Positions 24,901 to 37,846 of a stretch of 64,000 nucleotides of DNA are shown here, piece by piece. The translations under genes and the position numbers were made by a program. Origin of the DNA: Moringa oleifera (taxonomy: Eukaryota; Streptophyta; Magnoliopsida; Brassicales; Moringaceae); assembly GCA_021397835.1 (NCBI GenBank), contig JAJFZO010000566.1, forward strand, positions 9,172,001 through 9,236,000. Direction: 5' to 3'. The notes below the pieces were generated by a model. That model did no database searches, was not told where the DNA came from, and saw only the letters and a program-made list of their open reading frames with translations. Position 1 is the stretch's first letter; each line of letters opens with the position of its first letter.

Positions 24901-27900
24901 TGGATTTGGTATTGGTTGGGCATGGCATTCCATTAGGAAGGCGCCTAAGCTCAGCCTAAAAATTTTCGTGCTTTACTCTTACTATTTGGGTTTAGGAAGA
25001 GAAAAACATTGTTTAGCTTACGTTAGCATAGATCTTCTTTGAGATGAAACACAAAAATGTCTTATCAAAGGTGAAAGCCTCCATCCAAGCAAAGTGGGAA
25101 TAGCTAGGAAGATTTGACCAACAATCGAGTCCATACCCAGCTCTAGGCTTTCACGAAGAAAGCCCAAGCTCAAGGGCCCATCTCTATCATATTGTCAAGT
25201 AGAAAGAGAGAGAAAGCCTAGCCCTTAAAACAAGCTTGCTTCATCTTCACTTCCTTCCATGCTTGATTCTTACTCTGCTCTGAAAGCAACCAGTGACTCA
25301 AGTTCTTCGGAAGTGAAATCACTCTCAAGTAATTCAATGGTTTAGCTCAGGTTCAAATGATATGTAGGGTATATTTCTTATTTGTTGTTCATGAATCTAT
25401 TTTAAGTTTTCAAGCATACCCGATCTTTTCTCTTTCAGTTACTACTCCGAGGAAAAAAGTTTCATTGGGGAAGGTGGTATCTTCCAGTTGATCACTTAAG
25501 TTTTACCTTAAAGGACTAATCTTTGCTTCAACTTAGCCTGAGTAAGGCCAATTTAAATAAAGATAACCAGGGGCAAAGCCTTTATATGAAACCATTTCTT
25601 TCTATTTGGGAAGCATAGCCTACTTTCATACTAAAGGTTTGAGATTTTCCTTCTGATCCTAGTTCTTGGCACTGAAAAGTGTCTCTACAACCTATAAGGT
25701 AAGGAGCAATAAAGGAAATTCACCCTAGAACCGTTAGGCTCATTAAACGTAAATAGAATTAGTCTAGTATGACTGAAGAATGGTTTTTGAAAAGTGCTAG
25801 AAGTAAAAAATTATTTAAGTGCTTCAACGTGCTTTCTCTTAATGTACTAAAACTCATCTTTTACAACCAAGTAGAAAAGTAACAAAGTAGAATTCCTGGT
25901 ATGGTATATAAAGAGAAATTTAAGCTTATTCAAAGAGGGCTTCAACTCCCATAACCCTAATGTGGAAAAGCGAAGCCCTTAAGGTAAAAGAGATAAAGAA
26001 AGGATAATGAGAATGTTGTGTGTTGTGAAAAGCCTTTCTCTTTCTAAATGAGCGTGGAAGGCATCTATCCTCCTTTTTCACTAAGAAATACATGAAGTTG
26101 AGGACCAAAAAAAGATAATTATGTACCATACCTTATCTGGAGGTGAAAGATGAGCTCTGAAGAGAATTTGTTGGAAGGCATAGAAAGAAAGCAGGAAAGC
26201 AAAGAAATGGACATGACTAAAAACAGCAAGGACCAAACTCTAATGATAAGGAGTGAAAAATAAGAAATGGATCTACTAGAGGAACAGATGGTGGAACCTA
26301 CCTATGTAGATAAAGTGGTGGGGAGCTCCTCAAAGAAGTAAGAGTTTTTACTAAAAAAACAAACCAGATTTTGTTTGCGTTGTTCCCTCAAGACATCTAC
26401 TCAACGAAAAAGCCCATTCGATAGGTAAAATCGATACAGAAATAGATACTACGAGCCCTATTGTAAAGAGTGGATTCTTTGTTCCTCCCTCGAGTACTGA
26501 GCTTATCGAAAGGAAGGCAAAAGTCATAGGATGTGTAGTAGTAGCATGAAAAAGCATGCCCAATCTAAGTAGTTCTTGTGCTTCATGGAAAAAGGGAAAA
26601 TAATCGGGTAAACAATGGTCTTTCCTTAGATGGAATAGGTTACATCTCTAGGTGGTCATATTCTCTATGAGAATGTTTGCAAGCCAGTTAAACAATCATC
26701 CTCAAAGGGCAAGTGTTTCCTTCTTTTAAGTTGGTTCTTTCAATAAAACAAAGTAGCGCTGGTAACTACATCCTTGCCAACCCGCTCTAAGAGTTAAATC
26801 TTAACTGGTTGTTTCCTCTTTGAACTCTTAAAAGAATTAAAGAAATTAATAAGACTATGATTGAAAGCTACTCTTTATGGACTTCTTTTCACTCTTAACC
26901 CTGACACCAATACTTTAATATCATAAAGGACATCCTTAAGTTTCTTTGTAGGTCAAGATTAAACTATTTCTATTGCACTTACTCCTTCTTGGCCTGGTAA
27001 TAAAGGTAACAAGACTATGCTTATAGGTTTTCTTTTCCTGACCTCTAAGTTGCACATTTGAATCCTTCCATAGGTTTAAATCCATCTTGAAGAAAGAGAA
27101 CGCCATTTATGGAAGAACAATTCTGACATTCAAATATTCTAGAATCTGGGTAAAGTTAGCCGCTATAATCGATTCCTTGGGCCAAGAATAGGAAGACCAA
27201 AATTTTACTAGCATCAAAGCAGAATGAAAATGGTTTGAATCTCTAGTACCAATATATGACAGAGAAGAAAGGGCATGCCTTATTTCAATATATGAAAACC
27301 TTCTTTCATAGTTAATTGATTGTGCCCCTAAGAGATAGCTAAGTGTTCAGGATTTCATTGACTTCGTTTGATAGCATGATGAAAGAGTCAATCAGTGGAA
27401 TTTAAGCGCTTTTTTTGTAGATTTTTCTTGATTAACCTTGAGATAACAACAAAGAAAAACAATTGGTCAATGTTAATACACCTACCTCCTTCTTTGTTGT
27501 AACGTAACTCTTATTTATCGAGTCTGGGATCGATTTTAACTCAGAGTTTGCCTAGTCTTTCTCGCCTTTCTCTACTATGCCTTAAATCATGAACTACTAA
27601 ATCGATTCCTCTAATTAGTAAAGATAAATCTAGCATTTCAGCTTTCTCGAGTCCTAGTGACTTCTTGGTCAAGCAAGAATTCTTCCTTTAGTTGATCAAT
27701 TCCTTTAAGGAATCTGCTATGGAAGGCATTTGAACAAGACTGATACCGACTAAGCATGTTGATTATCATCAAGCATATCAACCTACCCGAAAGCATTCTC
27801 TTTATTTGAAAGCTTGCCATCGACACTAACTAATGCAAGAAAATGAGAGTCATTATTCAAGCCATACTACCATTCATTCCTAGTCGACAAGAGATAAGAC

Positions 27901-30313
27901 AAAGTTTATCTTTTCTTTGATTCCCTTCTACCCTTCTACGCAGTTTACTTCGCCTTTTTTTTCTTTTTTTGTCATAGTTAAGCAAGAGAAAAGCTATTCT
28001 TCTTAATAGTTTTTCAAGTGAATGGAATGATTTTTCATCACTACCTAGATCCTTATCTCGTGAACTTGTTCTAGGAGCTAGTTTAATGGCACCAACATCT
28101 TATTTATTCTAGATTGATTCCTTTATAGCTTCTTCTCTAGCAGACGATTTGACCCATTTTATCCTTTCCCATTCTCCTTCCTAGTAATAAGGTAAGGCTC
28201 TTCCTTATCATGACCACTTTCCTTTATTCGAAATGAATTCATCACAAAAGAAAGAGCTAGTGAACCTGACCAGTTTCATTCCAATTCTCTCAAACAGAGC
28301 AGGATAGTTACCATCAAGCTGCCTTTTTAGAGCTAGGGCGAGACCAATTCTATCAGAAAAAAGGAACAATAGCCTTTATGCCTTAAGCCTTGAGCCTTGA
28401 GCTTTGAGCCTTGAGCTAAATGATTGACCTTGCACCTAGTTTGATTAGGACATTCATCTCAAAGAGGATCTAACTCTTTCTTTCTAACTTAGCCAAACTA
28501 CTTAGCTCAGATCAATTCACTCTTTCTTTATCGCAAGCAAATAGCCAAAAGAGCTACTGAAAAAGTACCTTCTTCTTTTATTCTTGAAAACATTTGTAAA
28601 GCAGTTATTGTAGAAAGACTAGCATCTCTAGCACGAAAAGCAAGCTAAGACCTACCTTTTGGTTTGGCGAACTCTTTCCTTCCGAAGAGCGAAAGTAGGA
28701 TCAGAATTTAACTCACGGACATGGGATCTTACTTAAAGAAATTTCCATTGAGGTGGGTAAGTCTCAAAAAGCATTCCACCGACACTCAGCCCTTCTCCCC
28801 TTACTCCAAGAGTTGTAAAAAACTTTATTCCTTTAATAGTAATTAAGCCTTTTTTTAATCCTACTGCTCTTTTCCTAATAGATGAAGAAAAAGCTACCGA
28901 CTTGGCTTACTTTGACTATGTTATTCTTCGCATTTTGAAAGAAGAATTAGCCCCATCGACGATAGTAAATTCAATGGCTGGGTATCTTGCTAATATTGAA
29001 ACTCCTAACCTTAAATCATATAACCGAGGATGAGCTCTTTTCCTCCTTTCTGGCCATTGAAAGCATGGAAATTACTGCTTCTTCTTTGGATTCATTCAAA
29101 AGATCACTTCCCTAATCTAATGCCATTCCTTAAGTCTTAATCTCCTAATGCCCATACTCCGATAGCTAAATCGATGGCATTGTTTTTTTTTTTCCCCCTC
29201 AAGCCTTCAATATCATATTTTTCCTCTCGAGTTCCTTCACTTGGAATAGTCAATCTAGTGAAAGCTGAAGACTAAGAAGAAGGCACAGAATCCAGGCCAA
29301 TACCTAGTTGGATAAAGCTAGCCCTCGCTTAGTATACCTTCCCCATATTAGTCTTTCTTGCCTGCCCTTTTTACTGTAAGGCTTACTCCCTCAAATATGG
29401 TCGAATTCTCATTCTAAGATCTCATTCTTTAAGCATTCACCAGGCCACTAAGACTCATAACTACACCGATCGAAGTGGCTCACTCCAATAAGGTTTTATT
29501 TCATGATCTACAGAGGCCTTGATAACTACTGCATGATCATATCAAAACGGAAACCTGGTCGTGATCTTTCTCTAAGTATGAAAGCAATAGGTCCATGTGT
29601 AAAAGTTGTCCCCTTTAGTACACCTTTGATACTGCTCCTTGTGGAAAGGATTTCACTGGCTAATCATGCTAATGTCTTTCTTCATCAAACTCATCTGTGA
29701 CTCCGACATTTGACTCATCATGCACCAAAGGTTTACCGTTGGCCATCTTACTTTCACTGTCCAATCTAGACTTGGAGCATCTGCAGCCCCTCTAATTCAC
29801 TAGTAGTAGAAATTGAAACTCGGAGTCAGTTTACACATTCTTGAAAGTCTTTTTTTTAACTCAAATGAAGATTAAAGGCTTAACTGGCTTGGGTTACTGT
29901 CTCAGCACATGTCAATCCTTATGTCCCTGGCGAGTAGTTTAAGGCACTTTATGTTGCTACTTGGCTTTATATTCTAGTCTTCCAATCAAACTTGTTTACT
30001 CCATGTTATTGATAAATCGGTATTTTCCCCAAACCATTAGTTTTCGTATGCCTCAGAACATTTTAACATTGTTCTGTCTCTAAATAGAAACCTCGTATGC
30101 CTTATTCTAAAGATAAAAGTACTGATGAGCTAGCTACTATGACTACATGCACATCTTCCAAGGTTCTAAGTAATTTAATGATTAAAGGCTGTAAGGGTGG
30201 ATTGCTTTACATTTAGCCATGCCACAGTGACCCTCAAAGTGATCTTCTTCTATTTGCGGGATGAAATCTAGCAGCTGATTGGTGACTTTGAATAACCAGC
30301 CTAATAATAAGTG

Positions 30314-31371
30314 TAATCTTTTCATAACATAATGGGCTGGGGTTTTGTGCGAGCCGAGTGATGTAATCATACAAGAGTACTTTGTGTCACAACCATCACC
30401 TTTTTATAGGTTTTATGGACCGATGCTTGCTGCTTCATCTAGGAGAAAATAATCATAAATATGCTGGTCATTAGAAGGAAGAACTGCCATAAAAAGATTC
30501 CTTGTGTATCATCTATTGCAGAACTTTTGAACAAGAGTTAGCAATCCGGACCACGTTAAAAAGGTTCCTAAGACACATGGAAAAGTCACAATATTAAGAA
30601 ACTGAAGTCCAAGAATGAAGAGGGGATAGAATTACTGAATGAATATGAGCTGTGGCTACTAGACAAGGAATAAAAAAAGCTTTATTTATAGGATTTAGAA
30701 ACCACCAGTCACCCCGACCTAATTCATGATGAGCCTACCAAATTCTTGGTAAGATGCCTATGGTTAAAAACCACCAACATGTCAAGATCAAAATTTGAAT
30801 TGGTTCCTGGTCCTGGCCAGAGACCACTATATTCGCGCTCGCCGTCCAACAAAAAGGCAAAGTAGTAGTATTTTTCTTTCCATTATGAATGACACACTCA
30901 CCATCCAACAATGGTTTGTAGAACGAAGAGAGTGTACAATTGGGTGCAACCTCACTTTTTTACTCACAACGAATCAGAGCAAGAGAATGGAATTCTTTAC
31001 AAAGTTCGAGGTAAAAAAATTATAAAAAAAGTTTCTCCATGGCTTCTTTGTTTTAAACATTATGCCTTTGGGGTCAACCACAATAACAAAGAAAAAATTC
31101 ATAAAAATTTGGGATTTGACACATAATGAAATACTACCCTCATGATTGGACCATGTCCTTGAGATTTAATAAAAGAAAGATGCATTAGCGATTAATAAGT
31201 TGTAATTGGATAGGTTATTAGGAATATGACAGAACAAAAGGCCAAGGAAAAAAAAAAGAATTCACTAAATGTAGGTGCTATGCCAAACAATGATGGTTCT
31301 TTCTTGTTACAAGTAAATGTAATGAAAAGGCCCAAAAATAATGAGTAATAAGATAATTCATATATTGACAT
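30314..31371 (-). pseudogene. ccmFN: ccmFN pseudogene, copy 2
   Basis: The minus-strand ATG at 31371 opens MSIYELSYYSLFLGLFITFTCNKKEP. The 3' end still reads PIML-stop, but the terminal stop of copy 1 is lost by substitution. The copy is about 640 bases shorter than copy 1 because the middle of the gene (equivalent of 4745-5385) is deleted at about 30893. The tryptophan-rich block survives near 30703-30750, with its second Trp changed to TAG and a Gly to Asp change before the last Trp pair. Lesions differ from those of copies 1 and 3, so the copies decayed independently after duplication. Confidence 0.9.
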
Positions 31372-32073
31372 TTCATGCTCATTCCAAAAATTTTGCTTCT
31401 TTATTCCTATCATCTGATAACCACAAGATGATCCATAAGAAAGGTAGTAGGATTCAAACCTATGGTTGGCCCAAGCCTGACCTATTGTGTTAGTAGGCTG
31501 ACTTAGCGTCCCTCATCACCATTGTACTCGAAAGAGATATGCTGCACTACCTAATGTGTAACCTTGTCACCCTTACCGCTCTTCTAGTTATGCCATTACC
31601 AATCGCGGCCTCAGACTGGTCGGCCTTCATCTAATAAAAATGATTATCCTTATGACTAAAGAAAGACTAGCTTACTTACTTTTCTAACGCTAGTTTCATG
31701 ATCTTGACCAGCAACTTGTTAAGAGTGGGGGCATCCAAGCTTGCCCAACATGTGAAAGGGACTTCGAGGTAAAGCGTTTTTTGAGGGAGATATAGTTCCA
31801 GGTTGGATTTTTTAGATTAAATAGGACTAGTTGGGTGATAAAGGTGGTGAAATCTAACCTTTTCATCGATGTTTGTCAGGATGTCTCGCTTAAATGTCAA
31901 AACCAAGTGGTGGTTCTTTCTTTTTCCTTAGCTTATCAAACCAATATGCCTATTCTCCTTTAATGACTACTAATAGAGAAAGCCTAAATTTGTCAATAAG
32001 GATTAAAAGAAAGTTGGTAATGGACATAGATCCTTTCGCCTATCCGAAATGTTAAAAATAAAGTAATTGTTTT

Positions 32074-32385
32074 TTATTTTTTTATTTCCTGATCATTAGA
32101 AGCAATCTTCACCAGCACAAGGATCTTCTCACAATAACCTGTAGTATGAGAGAACTCGACAATGAGTTTATGAAGGCTTTGAGTTATATGAGAAGGGCTA
32201 ATCGTCATACTTTCACTATTACAAATAAGAGATTTAATAATAGTTAAAAGGGACTTTATTGATAATAAAGAGGGGAGAGTTTTAATTAACAACATTTCTT
32301 GAAAACTGTCATTAAAACTCCCTTTTAATACCCTTTTTAATGACAGTTCTTTTAAAACTACCGTTAAAGGGAGAGTCTTTAACAA
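32074..32385 (-). other. Chimeric frame across the CACTA/NUMT junction, copy 2
   Basis: The N-terminal half is translated CACTA subterminal repeat (LPLTVVLKELSLKRV). The C-terminal half (ITQSLHKLIVEFSHTTGYC) is the copy 2 version of the unrecognised frame upstream of ccmFN. The fusion is a by-product of the insertion and not a gene. Confidence 0.6.
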
Positions 32386-33655
32386 TTATTTTAATAGAAC
32401 TGCCATTAAAGACCTCCCCCTTAACGATAGTTTTAAAAGAACTGTCATTAAAGGGTGAGGACTTTAATGACAGTTCTAATAGAACTATCATTAAAAGATA
32501 GTGCCTTTAATGTTAGTTTTTAATGAACAGTCTATTAAAAGAATTTTTTTAATAATTTTGATATATACAAAATTTTTACATATAAATTATCCAAAACCTG
32601 CATATATAAAATTCTTCATCTCTTTCACATCAATCACATATCTTTATCTTGTATATATTAACATAATTCAATACTAATACTTCAACGAAACAACTTTTTC
32701 TTTCAGTATTATTCTCACTTAAACCATCATTACTTCTTTTATGTTTGAAAACACTTCAACACAATCCAATCCAAAAAGTAATGAAAGATGAAGAAAAAAA
32801 GACTTGATGTCATAATTGAACTCCATATGTACCATACATATTATTATATACAATCCTAAAAATTCAACTATGTAAATTCAATACTGTTCATGTCTAATAA
32901 AATCTTTAAAGTTCAACTTTTTAGTATGGCACTCCATAAAAACTGTTCAACCTCCTTTCTAACTTCATTAGTATCCAATTGAGTGTAAGTATCTATATTC
33001 ACTAACTACATTTATAAAAAAAAAAAATAGTTAGTCCAATTAAAACTTCTAGTAAGCACATCAATTATCAAAATAATTACATAAGCAAATGCTTAAATAC
33101 TTACTATTTTCGCATGTGGGATATTTTTGTCACGTTTGTCAATGATATCCCTTAAAAATTTTATAGCGTAATATCCACACTCAGTATTTGGAGGTTGATA
33201 TGCACACTGCATTAAAATTTTTTAATTCTTATATTTTGTAAAATAAATAAAACTGACATCACATATTGGTTTAAATATACATAACTTAGCATAAATACTC
33301 TTGGGAATGAACCTACCACTTGATTCATTGATAACTTGGAATAGTTTAAAAAAGCTTCCAATGGAAAATAATCAATAATCTTAAAGAGTAAAAAATAATA
33401 CATACTAATATAAATTAAAATATTTTCACTTACGTGGACATAAGTTGATTTACTTCTTGGCGAGAACCATGGTTTAAAGGATAAAAAATGTTGTACACAA
33501 AAGCACGAGGCTCGACAACCATAAACATCTAGTGATGTCTTCATTATCAAAAATAAATGTAAGAAACATTGTGAACAAATTAAATTATTAATAATTTTAA
33601 ATAGTATTAAGACTTACCTCAAGTTATCTGAAAATATCACTATTCCTCTGTTACA
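32214..33655 (-). mobile_element. CACTA transposon, truncated 3' end, right (mirror) copy
   Basis: Begins with CACTATTACAAATAAGAG at 32214, a CACTA terminal repeat, followed by the same hairpin-rich subterminal array as the left copy (to about 32520). It mirrors 1964-3425 along its whole length and then stops abruptly near 33655. A minus-strand frame at 33212-33550 corresponds to the left frame at 2091-2276 and is longer, but it is not recognised. Shared truncation and mirrored position show that this end was duplicated together with the NUMT. Confidence 0.8.
32220..32520. repeat. Subterminal inverted-repeat cluster of the right CACTA end
   Basis: Alternating TTTAATGACAGTT and AACTGTCATTAAA-type motifs at short intervals form several hairpins. 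They correspond to those at 3115-3400, with substitutions mostly of the C/T and G/A kind. Confidence 0.75.
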
Positions 33656-36599
33656 TGGATTTGAATATAGCTGTTATAGGTATGCCCAATACCCAAGCTC
33701 TCTTTTTCTAGTTTCCAAGAGGTGTCAAAATAGAGAGAAAAAATACCGATCATCCTTGAAGAGATGCCTAAAAGGCACAAAACCAAAACGACAGATAGAG
33801 CTAGGCTTAAAGATAAGAAAGGAAGTAGCCTGTATTTTTTCTTTTTAAACTACAACTAGTGAAAAAAGACTTCGGCTCTTTTGAGAAAAAGAGTAAGAAA
33901 AGGGACCGAAAAGATCAATTACTGAGCAAAAGAAAGCAAACAGTACTAGTGTCGTAAGGAAAACCCCTAGGATTCCATGGGAAAATAAAAACTGTTAGAT
34001 AAGAATGTTCATTGTATTGCCTTTAGTGAATCTAACCAGCTAACCTTTTTAATTGGGAAAAGGTAATTTTCTTGATTCCTAATTTCAAAACTGAGAGTGT
34101 GAAGTCACAAGCTGATGAGCTACATGTGAAGTTAAAACAACCTAGTTAAAAAATGAAAGTTATAACTATCTAGCTAAAACTGAAACTCGAGCCAAAAATG
34201 TAAGGAAAGGTACTAACTACCAACCACACTTTGTTGTATTGCAAAATTAGGAAGTGAAGTGAGGAAGGGCTTTCACATACGTTGTGACAATATGGATAGG
34301 TTCAGAGAGCCAATTACCCATTTGATAGCCACTTAAAACATCTAATGACACGGTGAGGGCAAGTAAATATGCATGCAGTGAGCTCTTCATATGGGCTTTA
34401 GATTGCATTTAAAGGTCTATCCTAACCACTCATATGAGGTGCCCCTTACCAAGATACCATAGTTTGGTCTCTAACACCATTCTTAGAATTGACTTGCCTA
34501 TTAACAATGAATGCTGAGTTATTATTATGTACTTATATGATAAGTCAAGTTTGCTAAAAGAGACCTTATAGCTCACAAAGTAAAGTCAATTGGGCATTCT
34601 TATTATAGATAAGCTCTAATTCCTTCTTTTTTCCCTGCATCTAATTTAAGGGATTCGCGATAAATAGATGCAATAGCCATGATTCGTTAACATTATGCCC
34701 TTTAAACTTGGCAAGATTATAAGTCATCATTTTAACGAGAAAGTATAAAAAACCTTCACAACACATTGCTATGTGCTTGGTGGTTCGGGTTATCAATGTA
34801 CTCCCCAAGATTATCGGCCTTTCATACATGGATTTTAAGGCATTTAGCTAGCCTATGTCTTTGCTCTTGTTTTTTTACTTTTTTCCTAACTCTTTTCGAT
34901 ATCCTTCTTTCATCTTTGCAATCTCCATAACCAAATTGATTTATACACCATCCATCCTATGCTTGGTTCATAAGAACTGTAAGTTTGTTAATCAAAGGTT
35001 GGAATATCTCCATTGATCTCAACAAGCCACTTCACACTTAAAGCAAAAGCCAAATCTTGAAGCTAAGATGTGTGAGAATTAAAGCTTTAAAAGAAGCCAT
35101 AACGAGGATTGGTAACATAGTTAGAGGTCCACTTTGTTATAACATTTTACATTTTCTAACATAAATAAAAGATATTAAATTATCTTAACACTTTTTTTTT
35201 TAGTTATTCCTATGAATATATCACCTTATTTTGATTAATTTCCCCAATATGTTCCTTTCCTTACTAAGGAAGCTCTTTAGCATGCTGTTGATTAGTCAAA
35301 GCTTTCTTTTAGTTGTGCGAACAATACCCTCACGAAGCAAATTTGGTTCCATCCTATACTATTATTGAACAAATTTCAATATAAATGGTTGTCCTTCTAG
35401 TTATGATGATTTAGTTTATTCAAAGCGAAGCGAGCAGTCTTATTATCCCCTTCCTTCTCCTAGCACTTATTAAAATTACATGCTGGTCATCGAGATTGGG
35501 AACATGATATTCAAATGACTTAATCTATGAATGCAACCCTTGGCTTACCTAATATTGGCTAGGGAATGAACCTATTCCTTTATTCAACGCATATTGATTA
35601 AGAATCCCTTTAGGAGATTAGGTCATGAACCTTCTTTCACGTCCAAAAGGAAACTCTTAGTCCCTCAGCAACTTGGATTAATGCTTATCAATAATAAGAA
35701 GCTTGGGATTCATGCCATGTATATGGCACACAATTAGTTTTATCAATGCGAATCAACAGATCACAAGGAAGTTTGGTGTTTGGAATCAAACCACAAATCA
35801 TGATACGAGAGGGGAGCTCTAACGTGCCATTTTGGTATCACTCATGGGATCTATCAATAAAGGTGTAATTATAAAGTCAGTCGGGCAACTCTTTTAAAAA
35901 TGATCGAAGGGAAGTGATGGGAAAAGTGTTGTTTACAAGTAAACCCAATAAAGCCACAAGGCAAAGAGCCTTTCAATGAAGCATGCACCTCTTCGAAAAA
36001 AGAAATAATAGACATTGCCAAAGTTTCCCAATAAAGGGTCAACAACAACTAAAGAAAAAGCTTCATCGGCTACTTTATCCACAAGAATGTCATAAATGTT
36101 CTCTTTAGTCTTCTGAAAAAAGATAGCTTTAGAGCGTAAGTCAAACTCATGAGAGGCGAGTAATCACACTCACATGGTTTAGCGGTTTGTTATGCTCTGT
36201 GACTTTATTCTTCTTGAGGACCTGATGATTCATTTGCTTTTCTAGCTTATTATGACTTCTTTAACACTATTGTGTGAAACATTTATTTGGTCTCCCACCG
36301 CTATCTATACTAGCTCAAAAGGTGTTACTACTCTCTTATTTCCTATTGAACTTCCTTAACTTCATAACCATCCTTGTTTGGATTTTTTTTTTCAGTGTGG
36401 TCTGTCCAATCCACCTCATTAAGTTATGGGGTTGGAACAACTAACTATATGCTACTGTGCTTAATACTAAAGTGAGCTTAACCCCCTAAAGTGGTTGATT
36501 CTTCCTTACTTTAATTGGTTGACAAATTGAATTGCACTCGATCTGAACCCTTCTTGAAAGAAGCTCATAGGGGAGAACATCTCTCTTCTGTAATATAAT
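33656..36599. other. No gene recognised; possibly further mitochondrial DNA
   Basis: Not shared with the left flank. The base style resembles the NUMT copies. A minus frame at 34641-34829 (MYERPIILGSTLITRTTKH) is not recognised. No rRNA, tRNA or transposon ends seen. Mitochondrial origin here is an inference from style and position only. Confidence 0.3.
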
Positions 36600-36908
36600 T
36601 TATAAGTGCTTGATCCTTTTATTGATTCGGCGTTTTCCTTCACCCCTTCTAATAAAATAGATTCTAGCTATTTTTCTCTGAGCTTTTTTTTTTTTTTTTT
36701 TGTAAGCGAAGGCTATAAATTTTTCATAATCATAGATGAAATCTGGTGAGATTTCTTTAGAAGTAGTAGGTTGATCATTGTTTGAGTGATAAATAAGATG
36801 GTAAAAGGTGACTATCACTCGGTTTGGTGTGCCCGTGTCTGCAAAAAAGCACCTCATAGTTAATAAGTCGAGGTTGTGTTGAGAGGATCCATGACTCATA
36901 CCATTCAA
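36600..36908 (-). CDS. Unrecognised 102-residue frame, basic C-terminus
   Basis: The frame opens MNGMSHGSSQHNLD, contains FFADTGTPNRVIVTF and EISPDFIYDYEKFIAFAY, and ends in a strongly basic tail (runs of Lys and Arg). It reads more like a real protein than most frames in this window, and the tail would suit a nucleic-acid-binding or ribosomal protein. I cannot place it in a family. It lies between NUMT copies 2 and 3 and has no second copy here for comparison. An A/T homopolymer at about 36685-36702 encodes the Lys run and may hide a frameshift. Confidence 0.25.
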   Translation of the reverse strand: MNGMSHGSSQHNLDLLTMRCFFADTGTPNRVIVTFYHLIYHSNNDQPTTSKEISPDFIYDYEKFIAFAYKKKKKKAQRKIARIYFIRRGEGKRRINKRIKHL

Positions 36909-37846
36909 CTTTTTCTTTTCTCATTTATAGGATAATTTTCCTTTCAATGTCTCTAGACACACTCATCTTTGGCAATCCAAATAGATCTGGTAGTCAAAAG
37001 CATAGAAAGAGACTAAAAGTGTAGACTACGAGTAAATATAAGATAATAGTAAGAAGTAGTAAGCGATGGCGGTTCTCTTAATTAATAGCTCAAATTCATC
37101 TCTCCTTACACTTTTTATGCTCATTTTATCTAATAATGTAATCACAATCTCTCATCTCAAACATTTCTTTCAGGGCATGCTAAACTTCCTAATCTCAATT
37201 GTAACTTGCTTACTTAGTTTCCAGTCCTTTATGTCATGTTTTTCCACTTTAGTCAGTTGTAGCTACTTTGACTATAATTTCTATAAATAGGATGAAATTT
37301 AAATTATATATATATATATATATATATATTTGAAGCCTCCGCCAATGATGCCTATGTTTACTGTACTCTACTACTCTACTTCTTAAGGTTTCGTGCTTAC
37401 ATTTGCCTTTTCCAGTGCAGATTACTCAGGCCATGGGTCATCATAAAAAAACCTACGAGTGAATTAAATTTTAATATTTCTATCTTATCTATACTAGGTG
37501 GTAACGAACAAAGCAATTGAATCAATTAGATCAAGCCACCAATAGCCAACCTGCCCAAAGACTTAGTTTGTCCTACTTAACTACCTTAGTCCATAAAGTT
37601 ATAACAAGCATATGAAATGGTCAAGGCCATTTCAAACCAATGCCTCAACTTAAACCAATGAAGATGCTATGGAATGCATGCTTCTTTAGCTAGGAGGTAG
37701 TGATGTGAATACAACTAATCAACGTTAACTAGAATGTGAATTAGTGAGCAAAGCAGATCTCATAAGCCTATCCCAGTATGCACAAATGATTGATTTCCCT
37801 CTCTTTTGATTTTGAGAGAGAAGCTAGGTTCATAGTTCATATCTTT
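36909..37846. other. No gene recognised; (TA)n tract inside
   Basis: A TA dinucleotide run lies at about 37303-37329. A hydrophobic frame at 37066-37290 has no recognised relative. Nothing else stands out. Confidence 0.4.

Larger units (their letters stand above)
20493..32213 (-). other. NUMT copy 2: inverted mitochondrial insertion (right palindrome arm)
   Basis: Reverse complement of NUMT copy 1, followed by eye along its whole length. It is shorter because it lacks several blocks that copy 1 has. Approximate junctions and missing copy 1 intervals are: 22484 (16980-18460), 23227 (15740-16325), 24001 (13165-14965), 26795 (10060-10240), 27485 (8850-9370) and 30893 (4745-5385). It contains a ccmFN pseudogene and ends at the CACTA terminus at 32214. 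Apart from ccmFN I see no recognisable gene. Confidence 0.85.
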
